Below, in pieces: positions 33,926 to 64,000 of a DNA stretch of 64,000 nucleotides. A program made the translations under genes and the position numbers. This DNA comes from Theristus sp. LFF4_11. Its lineage: Eukaryota; Nematoda; Chromadorea; Monhysterida; Xyalidae. The stretch is taken from positions 24,100-88,099 of the forward strand of contig JASANC010004944.1 in NCBI GenBank assembly GCA_030248135.1, written 5' to 3'. Each line of letters begins with the position of its first letter. Within the stretch, counting starts at the first letter, position 1. The notes below the pieces were generated by a model, which saw only the letters and a program-made list of their open reading frames with translations, made no database searches and was not told the origin of the DNA.

Positions 33926-34302
33926 CTGAAATGCAAATCAACCAATTTGTAGGATGGTTCTCTGCATTTCAGCCTGGCCAACTTCATATGCAGAAGAGGG
34001 GTGGCCTCATCAGTGATGTGCCCCTTTCGAACCAAACCTGAGCTATGAATGAGGAGGGGCATAGGATCGGATGTCCACTGGCATGCAAATGCAAACCCAA
34101 CATCGGTCAGTTTCAGCAAGGAGAACAAATCTCTTAGCTCACAAGAATTACAAACACTGCGTGTTTTATCAAGCTCTAGAAGGCCAGAGTACAGCGTTCC
34201 GGACCGGATCCCGAACTCTCAGACGGAATCCGCAAAAATTGATTTCCTGAAATTTCGCAAAACGCAGGCAATCTTTTTTCGTCAACCACGCAATCTCACA
34301 AC

Positions 34303-35085
34303 TAGGGTTGGCATGGTAAAAATACCGGTTTTTTTACCGGTAAAAAAACACGTATTTATACGCGTTTTTTTACCAGGGCAAAAATTGGTGCCTTGAAAAA
34401 AACGGGAAAAAGACCGTTTCTGTATTTTTCCGGTTTTTTTCGTATTTTTCCGGTTTTTTTCAATTTCGGACTTTGAGTTTTTATATCATTTTTGATGAGA
34501 AAATGAGAAAATCTGTGACCAAGAAAAATATGATGACGAAATTGACACTGATGTTTGAAAGAACTGTTAAGCGATGTGCAAGAATCGGCTGGAGCTGCCG
34601 AGCTGAGCTGAAAATTTCAAAAATTCCAAATGTTGCTCAACATTGTCTTTCTTACACAATTACTGATTTGTTTTTTTGATCTGAACTGTGAACCGGTTCG
34701 GTTTAACTGCGTTATTGCAGCAAATTGTATTCGTCTATTGTGACCAAAGACTGTCCGGTGAAAACGCTGTGGTTTTTTCCTATGTAATTGGTGGAATATA
34801 AACTATTAAGCAAAAGATAATGTTCGATTTATTGCTGACCTTTTGGGTTTTCAAGCCCAAACATAATTTATTTTCTTTGTTGGTGCACGATAATTTGAAC
34901 AAAGCATTCTGAAAATTGTTTTCACAAATCCTGGTTCAAGTTTAAAGTCGGCTGCGAAAAATATGTGGGTTTACAACTTTTTGGCTTTCGTTTTTTTCCG
35001 GTAAAATTACCGTAATTTTACCGGTAAAAAATACAGGTTTTTTTTACCACGATTTGAAAAAAACGGTATTTTGCCAACCCTAGTT
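34303..35085. mobile_element. AGGGTTGGCA-ended hAT-like MITE, copy 2
   Basis: Inverted ends CACAACTAGGGTTGGCA and TGCCAACCCTAGTTGTG (17 bp), with interior ACCGGTAAAAA repeats. Reverse complement of 22910-23633 for several hundred bp. It occupies most of the space between the first recognisable UFL1 exon and NAA30. Confidence 0.8.
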
Positions 35086-35316
35086 GTGTCGTGCATATAA
35101 AATATGGGTCATTTTAGCTGCACGCAGCCTCCGTGTTGCCTCCGTGGTTTTGTTAAGCGTGCAGCCTCCGTGTTCCGTGTTGCCTCCGTGGTTTTGTTAA
35201 AGGCCCAAACCTAGCTCGTAAAAAATTTTTTTTAATTTTATAATAAAAAAAATCCGGATTTTTTCTTCCCTTTCACGAAATTCATTAGTTTCAGAAAAAC
35301 GGCAAACTGCAACACA

Positions 35317-37133
35317 ATGAATAATGTTATACATCATAATCGAATAAAGAATGGTGGCACCGTTGTGAACAAGAACAACATTGGTGGCAAGAAGGAGAAC
35401 AGTGAGAAAACGCCACATCATCAGACATCTGCTGCAGCTGGCTGCAATTTGCAGCTGACTGATGGTAATTTTGACGCTGACAGTTCTCGTGAACCGATTG
35501 CAAAAAATGGAACGGATACGACTGCCGATGTGTTCAGGAGCAAACATGGGAATGCAGAGAAAGTGAACGAGCGAAGTGACAACGATTTTGAGGCGACAAC
35601 GACAACTATTGGACCGTTGTTGACGATGCCAAATAATGGTGACGATTCTGGCGACACTGCAGCCTGCTCAAACACGCCGGTGCTTCATGCGCTCAGCAAT
35701 TGTGCCAGTGAACGTTTGTCTGAAACGGAATTTCAAAAACAACATGAGCCCCTGTGCTCGGTTGGCGAAAAGCTGATTTCTAGCAGCGAATCGTCTCGAC
35801 AGGCATCTGAACGAACGAAAATAAAACAGAATTCTGAAGTTATTATTGATCCCGTTGGCGAGCTGCTCGAAACATTGCAACGCTGCTGTGGCTTAGTGCA
35901 ACAGCGAACAGTGGCGCTCGACACGTCTGAGTTGGACTTCGTGGAAACGGATGCCGCCGACTCAACCAACAGCGATATTAGCCGGTCGTTTCAAGATGAC
36001 CAAAAAGCGCTTGATCAAACTCATCGGACTAGCACCGCCGCCACAGAGGCGACGACGACACAGACTGATGATGACTGTGCTGCTGACAAGCGAGTACACG
36101 AGACTTGCGAGCTTTCAAGTGAATCGATCGAGCTCGTTCAATACACGGACGAACGTCAGTTGCCCGACATCATACGCCTGATCACGAACGACCTGTCCGA
36201 GCCGTACTCGATTTATACGTATCGCTTCTTCATACACAATTGGCCGGAGCTGTGTTTTCTGGTCGGTTTTGCTGTTTGGCGTGCGTTTTGAAAAAAATGG
36301 GTGACGATCTGACGAACACCGAAAATGGTCGCTTTGTTTTTTTTCTTTCAGCTCCGTGATGTTTTCAAATGCCAAGTTTTATCTCAATTATTATCAACAC
36401 AACTCAGTGGTTCAGTCGAGAGGGGTACATCACTAATAAGATCGCAATAAGATTTCTGCGTTTGTTGGGCATAGAGGCCAAAATGCACAGCGCCAGCATA
36501 CAATTTCGTCACTTTGAGGCATTTGTTGTTGTGTTCGTTGTTGCTTGCTTGTAGGCCGTCGATATGTGCAAGCGAGCGAGTGTTGGCGCAATCGTATGCA
36601 AGTTGGAGCCGAGCGCTCGTACGTTACGAACAACCGGCTACATCGCAATGCTGGCCGTTGATCAGAAGTATCGGCGGCTGAAAATTGGTCTGCTGCCTGT
36701 TGCGTTTGTCCGATGTCATTTGTGTCTTGCTCTTAACCTCGACAAAAACGCATTGCTGTTTTCTCTCACCTGCTCGGTTTTACGTTTCTTTTTCTGCAGG
36801 CTCACGTTTAGCGACCCGTGCAATCCGTCAGATGCAACGCAACGGCTGTGATGAAGTAAATTTGTTGATTTTGGTCGCTTTTTCCAGTAACCTGTTTGAT
36901 TTTCACGTTTTTCCCCTCAGGTAATCCTGGAGACGGAAGTGACGAACGCGCCCGCATTGCGTCTTTACGAGAATCTCGGCTTCGTGCGCGCCAAACGTCT
37001 GTTTCGCTACTATTTGAACGGCGTTGACGCGTACCGATTGAAACTTTGGCTCACCCCGCCGTCGTCGTCTGCCGAGTTTGACAGCGCCCATGCGCTACAG
37101 CAATGTGCCAGCGAAATGTACGACGACTACTGA
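35317..37133 (+). CDS. NAA30: N-alpha-acetyltransferase 30, NatC catalytic subunit
   Basis: Acetylates N-terminal Met followed by hydrophobic residues, working with NAA35 and NAA38 on ribosomes. Exons: 35317-36261, 36555-36687, 36800-36855 and 36921-37133, phases consistent, 448 residues. Residues 1 to about 285 are a hydrophilic, low-complexity, Ser/Thr/Asp/Glu-rich extension longer than usual. The GNAT domain follows: [62 protein letters not shown] and [19 protein letters not shown], all NAA30 hallmarks. The acetyl-CoA loop reads RRLKIGS, so the first Gly of the usual R-x-x-G-x-G/A is Lys while the last Gly is kept. A short acidic/Ser tail ends in DDY. The start is the first in-frame ATG of the exon; an inner start is possible because the extension is not conserved. 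Confidence 0.94.
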
Positions 37134-38861
37134 GATGATCTGACTTTTCGATTCGTACATTTCGTCGTGTTCATAAAGTGTGTGTTGTTCAGACCTGTCA
37201 CTTTTTCGCAACGCACAGAACGTGTGAAACTTTGAAGTGCAGCAAAAAGGACGAATGCATTGCGCGTAGGGTTAATCCAATTCAAACACCTTTCGTTTGT
37301 GGCTAAGTATGTATTTTTGCTACTCTTTCTACTTTACCGTTCCTTCTTCTTTTGCGGGTTGTGTGTTCTGTTCTAAAAGTGACTGGTTTAAACACACATG
37401 CTGCATTAAAAAGTGCTGTGTCTTGCGCAGTAACGCGACCATGCCATGAACACGACTATTCAGTGATCGTGTGTGCTGGCTCTTGTGGACGGATTGCACA
37501 GTGATTTATTCATAAAAGAGAAGGTAAATTCTTTTGCCGGAGTCGGACAAGAATAGCGGTCTTAGTGATGAATAATGTGTTTTGAAAACTTAAAATGACA
37601 GTTGAAACAAAGTGTGAACTTGTCCACATCACAGCAATATCCGTTTTTTCGTATCGTGTCATCAGTCATTTTCGTATCAATGCCATAGTTGTTTTAGAGA
37701 GTTGGAGGGGGGGGCTTTGCCTGAGAGTTTTTTGGGTCAGCTATTACTTACCTGAAAATTTGCCAGCAACTAAAATGACCATTTTGCTCGAATTTTCTAT
37801 AAATTTCGCTAATCTGAGGCAAAATACGCATTTATTTTTTATCATTGAACGTTTTTAAAGATAATGAGCTGTTTCATCTTTTTTAGCGTTTTAGCTACCT
37901 GAATTCAATTTTTTTTGACCCCCCCCCCGCAGTTTAACTGTAACACATATCCAATAGCTGATTGGTTGATGCCTGCATTCTGTTTATGGACTGCTGTGGA
38001 GGCGGAATTTGGTTTGCAGTCGAAACTACGGAACTAATCCATGCATCACTTAACCACCAACCAATCAGCTAGTTGGATAACTTATAGAGCTAGAGAGTTG
38101 GTCTGTACTTACCTGGAAAGTTTGCTCCAGCCACATTCCCCCAACCCAACGTCTCCGGACAAAAACAACTATGATCAGTGCCAACGTTTTTGGTCTTAGC
38201 ATTTCTTGTACAAATCACAGTGAGTTGCTGCTTCTGTGCTTTTCTGTGTCACTCCACTGATTTTTCTTGTGTTACGCAAAAAAATCTAGTTTCCTGCTTT
38301 TTCTAGTCTCGCCAGTTTCTTGTGTTCATAGTAAAAGTTCCGTTTTTTTCAAGTATTTCTCGTCGCGTTTTTAACGATGTAGTTACGCGACTTCTGGGCA
38401 AAAATTACGAGCGGCTTATGTTATACCAGGTTTTTGTGAAGCTGACACAAATCGACGTCGTTACTGTCAGGCTGGTTCATTATCACGTTCAGTGCTGTCT
38501 TTCCGCCATTGTCATCTGACAGATTTCAATGAGTGGACTTTTTCGGAATTACAATTGTGCATTTCGCTAATCTCGCAAATCGCAAAAAAAGTTGTTTGTT
38601 TTGCAAGTGATAAACGAAATGATGAATTTCCACTGTTTGATAAATTCTGAATTGCGTGTTCAATCAAGTCGTTTCTGACGGTTACATTCTCCATGAAATT
38701 CCAGTCAGACCAAACGATACTATCATCTGATTGGTTTATTTTGATTACCCACCATCTGATTGGCTATGTTCTCACAGGTCATTTCTAGCGCTGCTGCGTG
38801 TGTGTCAGGATCAACCACTGTTGTTTGCCAGTGTGTTTGTGTAGCTGTGCTGTTGGATCCA
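37134..38861. other. Spacer between NAA30 and TRMT13
   Basis: Holds a G/C-run element at about 37690-37930 (AGAGTTGGAGGGGGGG…ACCCCCCCCCCGC) and the MITE at 37944-38084. The sequence from 38100 to 38760 is AT-rich with no gene seen. Confidence 0.5.
37944..38084. mobile_element. MITE with AGCTGATTGGTTG ends
   Basis: ACACATATCCAATAGCTGATTGG and CCAACCAATCAGCTAGTTGG form the termini, with inner CTGCATTCTG… arms. Same family as 22557-22722. Confidence 0.75.
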
Positions 38862-41800
38862 ATGTCGCATTTGTCGCCTTCCGCTACACTGGCGGCCGAT
38901 CAGCGATGTGGATTTCTGTTGCCACGAAAAAATCGCCGTTGTCGCATGCAGACCAAAGCCGGACATCGATTTTGCGGTAATTGTATTTTTTTGGTGTTTT
39001 ATAGTCATCATGAATGGTCACGAATGTGAGCTGTCTCGCTGAGCCAAGAAATGGGCGAACACATGAGACGGATGCTGCCATTTGGTCCATTGTTGACGGC
39101 GTACAAGAGAGTGGACAAAAAACCATGTGACACGCGAGCTAGAAATCCAGGACATCGTTCGCTCGCACAGCATGGTCGCCATTTTCATCAACAACTCCAC
39201 CCCAATGGCCTCCATTTCATGTGTTCGTCGTTCTATTTTTTCTCCATCTCACGTGGCGCCCGCTGGGACTGACAGAGTCAGCAGTCCTTGGCAACAGGCC
39301 CGCCCAACAGACAGAAATTACAGGTTCCCGTTTTTTTTGGTGGAGGATGGTGGAGCCGTTAGATTTTTTGGATTGAAAATTGCACCACATCTAAGTTTCA
39401 GTTTCTAAAACAATTGGTTAAATTTCAACTAAGATACATGAACGGCTGGCGAGTTGCAACGCTTCAAAATTGGTATCACTACTTCTGAAGCACCCTGTAG
39501 TTTGTCGAGATTGTGGTTTCCCACAAGTTCGCACATCTCTGGTGCACAACTAGCAGTACAATTGACTGATTGGATGCAAAGTTTCAAAAGCACCTAATGA
39601 ATTGAGCATTCATGTTGCAGGGGAGCACTGTGCCACCAACAACGAAGTCACGATCAACGATACATCTGCTGACGACCCAACACTGAAACGAAATCGTGTG
39701 CGTTGCCCGCTCGATCCATCGCACACGGTGCGCGAGGGTTTTTTTTTGCTATTGCGGGGTCACCATTCTAGTGTGGGTGATGAAAGGTGTACAGGTTAGT
39801 TTTTGCCAAGTTTGCACGCCAAGTTTCATTTTGGTCACACAGAATAGTGTACTGAATTATGAGCGACAGGAACACCATTGCGCATACTTCATTGCGTTGT
39901 TTCTTAAGTGGCATTCGTGAAGCAGCATTTAGTGACCACGTAGCTATGTTTTAAGCACAGCTGCGCGTCACTAACTACAGCTTCATGAATGCCGCTGTAT
40001 TCGCAGGTCGACGCTGCAGCACTCGCAACGCACGTTCGTCGTCGCTGCAACGCACGCGTGCCAACCGAAGTGCCGTGGATTCGCCATTGCGTCAACGTTG
40101 ACGTCAATGTCGCCGGCAGTGACAGCAGCAGCAGCAGTGACGTCACGGCCGCAGCGTCACGTCCGCTGTTGGACTCGATGATTGAGCGGGTGAGCGCGCT
40201 CTGGCTGCGCGACGTCGGCGTCGACGAGCGACACTTCGACGGCTGCGATCGCCAGCACCAACTGAAACTGGGCGCTGCGAAACGGAAACACCTGCGCCAG
40301 CAGTCGTCACTCGTCGGCCACTGCGTGCAGTTGCTGCGGCGCAACCGACTCGGCGAAAACGGTGGGCCGCAGTTTTGTCGGGAGACACGAGACACGAACA
40401 GCAACGCGCTGTCGTGTGGTACGGTGGATGGGGGTGAACGGGCACGCTGCGCAATAGCAGTTTTGAAACCACTATTGACAAATCAGAAACGCACACTTTT
40501 GATGTTACAAAAAAGCTCCCATCAAATGGTTGCTTTTCGTTTCGTAGTAGGTCCTGAACTTTGGTGGCGAGAATTTATTGCGCTTGATATTTGAGAGTAA
40601 GGCGAGCGCACACTGCCGTTTGTCTGTGCAGCGGCGTTGCACTTTGTCGAGTTCGGCGCCGGCCGGGCACAACTGACGTGCTGGCTCGTGGACGCCGTTC
40701 AGTCGGTGTCGTCGTCGTCGTCAACGGATGGCGCTCGCTTTCTGCTGATCGATCGCGCTGGCTGCAGACATAAATTCGAGAACAAACTCGCGACAGACAC
40801 CACTTTACACTCGCAGAGGCGTCGTGTCGCGCGCGTCCGTTGCGCCATCGAGCACTTGCGGCTCTGCGAAGTGCCCGCCGTGAAGCAGGTGCGTGCGTGG
40901 CGTGCGTGCGAACGAAACGAATGTGCGTGTGCACTGCACGTGCATTCGCCTTCTGCGCTTATGACACACATCGCGCACGGTGCAGCCTCGCGTTCACGCC
41001 AAATGGGTGCGCCACGGGGTCCGCAATGGTGGCAACAGCAAAATCGAAATCGACTGTGTCATGTCGACAACTGCAAGCCGTGTACTTTCGTTCGATACGA
41101 CAATGTGGCACGTGATGTTCACTGTATGCACTCGCAAAACAAACACACTGGCACAGAGGGCGATGTCGCTGTGTCCGCACCGTGGCACCGTGTATCTTAG
41201 TCAGTGCGTTTTGTTTTTGCGACTGGGCAACGGTAACGCTGGATTTGGACAGAAAAGGAAACTGCATCCGATGTGTATACTGATTCTTATTTTGCCCATC
41301 TTATGCATGCCAGATTGCGATCAGTTGTTGCCGGACTGTGCAGGCACAACTCGAGTCGCCCAGCGGTGCGGTGTCGTTCGTTGGCCTCTGCAAGCATCTG
41401 TGCGGCGTGGCGACCGACCACGCCATCCGCTGTCTGTTGACGGCCAGCAGGCACGACGCCGCCGAGGGGTGCGCGGCGCTCTTGGCACCCTGCTGTCACC
41501 ATCGATGCGTCTGGTCGCAGTTTTGTGGCCGTCCGTTTCTGACGCAACTTGGATTCGCCAGTGAGCGCGATTTCGCGACGCTGCTGCACATTGCCGCTTG
41601 GGCGACATGCGGCTTCCATGGACGTACGGGAACGGACGACAACGCGGCAGGCGCGGTCGGTTGATGAGAGGATGGTGTTGGTGTTGTTACGCGCGTGTTT
41701 GAGCATCGAAACCAAGCCATGTATGAATTGATCGAGAACGAAAACAGTAGTTTTCGAAAACATCAAGAAGAACTGGTATTCGGATCGCTGCACTTCACCG

Positions 41801-42099
41801 TTGCATGTCTGTCTCTTAAGCTATGTACGTTTTTTTCTGAAAACCAGAGTTGTGGCAAAACCGTTTATTGGCTTGGACGTTTTTTTAAAGACTCTGATTT
41901 TGATTCGGAAACGGTTTCTCAGGACGAGACGGAACAAGTGCAATTAGAGAAAGAGGCGCTCGGGCGTAAAGTGAAACAACTGTTGGAGCTTGCCAGGGTG
42001 GATTATCTTCGAAAATGCGGTGCCTTCAAAAATGTGCAACTGATTCGATACGTCGACCAGTCGGTTACTCCCGAGAATTTGTTGATCATTGCAGAGTGA
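38862..42099 (+). CDS. TRMT13: tRNA:m4X modification enzyme TRM13 homologue
   Basis: A SAM-dependent 2'-O-methyltransferase acting on position 4 of the tRNA acceptor stem. Exons: 38862-38976, 39621-39727, 40007-40361, 40632-40888, 41344-41655 and 41923-42099; phases match throughout, 440 residues (human about 480). Domains: an N-terminal Cys/His finger (RCGFLLPRKNRRCRM…HRFCGEHC); a second CHHC U11-48K-type finger (VRCPLDPSHTV with THVRRRCNAR); then the catalytic domain with HFVEFGAGRAQLTCWL (SAM motif I), FLLIDRAGCRHKFE, VGLCKHLCGVATDHAIRCL, APCCHHRCVW and AAWATCGF. The C-terminal helix ends with YVDQSVTPENLLIIAE. The Met at 38862 is preferred because it gives an N-terminus of family length; an in-frame ATG at 38760 would add 34 residues. 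A mini-MITE abuts the exon 3 acceptor. Confidence 0.93.
39908..39995. mobile_element. TTAA-associated mini-MITE next to a TRMT13 acceptor
   Basis: After TTAA (39904-39907), arms GTGGCATTCGTGAAGC…TTTAGTGAC and GTCACTAACTACAGCTTCATGAATGCC are inverted repeats. The right end is about 10 bp from the TCGCAG acceptor of exon 3 (40006), so the element must have replaced or sits beside the branch-point region. Confidence 0.7.
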
Positions 42100-43394
42100 T
42101 TCCATGTAACGTTGTTGTTGGTTAATGACATGTTATCACGTGTTTGCGACATGGAGAAATTGGTTTGTTACAAATTGTGTGAAAATACAACAAAAAAACA
42201 GTCTTGTATCTTTGCAGTTTAAAAGAACCTCATTTCGCCGCGCCGCCTCTCGGCGTCACCACAAAGCCGGGTTATATGTCGCTCCACTGCCAAAGCTTGT
42301 TTTTTACGTTCGTTCAGTTCAGTGGTTTGGAAAATAGGAAAACAAATGAAGTTTAGAAATGCCATGTTTGGTGATTAAGTTGTAACTTGCAACAAACAGA
42401 CTTAGTTTGTCAGATTATGTGAATTTTGTCAGCTTCACTTAATTATTCACCACGACCGCATGCTTGTTTGCAACTGGCATCGTTGAATGATCGTGTGATG
42501 TGGTGTGCGTGGGACTGATAACAAGATGAGATGTCATTCAATATTGTTCATCATTTTGCTCCGAGACTGATCGAAACAAATTAATGACTCCATATTAACC
42601 AGAAAGCCAGTGTTACCAAAAATGAATAGTTGCACTCCGCCGAAATTATCTGATACCAGAGGCGAGCTTGTCAGTAAATGGTGTCAAGAGCAGGCGTCAT
42701 GCGAGAGTTGCCAGAAGAACGCAGCTAACACTGGAACAACATCCAAAGACGCACGCTGAGTGATCACCAACCATTAGAGCTATCTCGATAAATCGACATC
42801 TTATCAGTGAGACCACCGTATAAAAGAAGCTCAGTTTTAATCGATTATTTTCAAGTCGTCAAACCTTCCTTCCAAATAGCAAAATGGCACCAAAAGTTCT
42901 AGACGAAATATTCTCTCAGATCTAGATCTCGATTTTATGTTTTTATTTTTGCATTGAACGTTTTGTACTCGAATCCCAACTGGTCGCAGCATACAGTTCC
43001 GGTCAAATCCGCAACCACGCTAAATAAAAATGTTCGAAGTGGTGTCCGGTGTCATGTCCGTCGCTGTGTCATGTCTCGAAAATAAAAGTAGCAACATGAA
43101 AAGCCGAGGGTAGCTACTTTCAGGTCCGAGACACACTGTGCGGAACGACGGACACCACTTACGACCATTTTTATTTAGCGTGACGTTGTTGACGTGCGCT
43201 TGCTTGAATCAGAATCTTCTTCGTGGGAAAAAGATAATTTAGGTTTTTTTTTATCACGCACTTGCCAAGCGCGGCTGAAAAAGACCGGGTCTAAAGCTAA
43301 GCGAGTACCGTCAGTGATCAAGCTTCTTGAGCCGAACTTTATTGCAGGGTAAAGTATTTTTGTATACCGTTTGTGTGGTGTGGCAAACACGAAG
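42100..43394. other. Spacer between TRMT13 and the modular gene
   Basis: AT-rich; no gene recognised. It contains the MITE at 43016-43183 and scattered repeat fragments (GTGATCACCAACC at about 42760). The promoter of the modular gene should lie in 43190-43394. Confidence 0.5.
43016..43183. mobile_element. MITE with CACGCTAAATAAAAATG ends
   Basis: 168 bp with 17-bp perfect inverted termini (CACGCTAAATAAAAATG / CATTTTTATTTAGCGTG) and inner GTGGTGTCCG…GTCCGTCG arms. Present once in the window. Confidence 0.8.
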
Positions 43395-63707
<20,313 letters not shown>

Positions 63708-63759
63708 GTCAGCAAAAACATTTGTTGCTTGCTGCTGCTGATGCGTGCGCAGTCATTCT

Positions 63760-63900
63760 GTGCAGCCAATCTCCATCTCCCCAGCAATACCTACACAGAA
63801 TACAGACATGCATCAAGTGCACGTGTGTGCAGCCAACCAATCAGCTAGTTCTAAAAATGCGGAGGACGCATATAAAAGGAGGAATACATGCCCATTCGCG
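63760..63900. mobile_element. Nested repeat ends
   Basis: A half-copy of the AGCTGATTGGTTGG family (…CCAACCAATCAGCTAG) is joined directly to a terminus of the composite element (TTCTAAAAATGCGG then GCATATAAAAGGAGGAATA). No further part of either element is in the window. Confidence 0.6.
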
Positions 63901-64000
63901 AGCGAATGATTTCTAGCCAATTGAAAATGTGTCCATAATTATGGACTGCCCGATACTGTCACTATAGTCCTGCTAAACTTGGTTATTCACATTTTATTCA

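Noticed and set aside
33892..34128. Minus-strand frame as the missing UFL1 N-terminal exon
   Set aside because: It has no similarity to the UFL1 N-terminus and no acceptor or donor that fits the phase of the exon at 33925.
40143..40971. Long minus-strand frames rich in Arg and Ser
   Set aside because: They are antisense to TRMT13 exons 3 and 4, whose GC-rich codons keep the opposite strand open.

Overview
This is a stretch of an animal nuclear genome, most likely a repeat-rich invertebrate. The protein genes are split by GT-AG introns whose acceptors are mostly TTTTCAG or TTTGCAG, a nematode-like style, but the sequence alone does not settle the phylum. No bacterial or organellar gene organisation is present. 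Coding exons are GC-richer than their surroundings, and introns and spacers are full of small transposon-derived repeats.

Layout: first exon of a dUTPase (minus, 129-297); a predicted signal-peptide/one-TM/basic-tail protein (plus, 1748-3940); a transposon cluster with a 148-bp satellite (about 4.0-8.05 kb); an ionotropic-glutamate-receptor-like channel gene (minus, 8086-11585); unresolved spacer (11.6-15.4 kb); a single-exon membrane glycoprotein ORF whose ectodomain resembles a flavivirus-type class II fusion protein (plus, 15404-16780), followed by decayed coding fragments; a second repeat cluster (18.0-21.9 kb); APH-1 of gamma-secretase (plus, 21920-26396); UFL1, the UFM1 E3 ligase, without a recognisable N-terminus (minus, 27650-33925); the N-terminal acetyltransferase NAA30 (plus, 35317-37133); the tRNA 2'-O-methyltransferase TRMT13 (plus, 38862-42099); and a very large gene (plus, 43395 to beyond 63707) encoding a signal peptide, a helical segment, a collagen-like stretch and 38 small cysteine-rich modules, nearly all on separate phase 1-1 exons.

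The recognised genes act in unrelated pathways (nucleotide sanitation, membrane proteolysis, ufmylation, N-terminal acetylation, tRNA modification, extracellular matrix), as expected of an animal chromosome without operons. The main novelty lies in four things: the one-exon-one-module array; the class-II-fusogen-like ORF joined to a cysteine-rich domain and cut off by a mariner-like terminus; a 256-bp element with 11-bp target duplications inside a channel exon that may now act as an intron; and a composite transposon carrying its own 148-bp satellite, whose two copies include a natural empty site for a nested MITE.

Exon borders were set by hand from splice motifs, reading-frame phase and remembered family similarity. 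No alignment or search was run.
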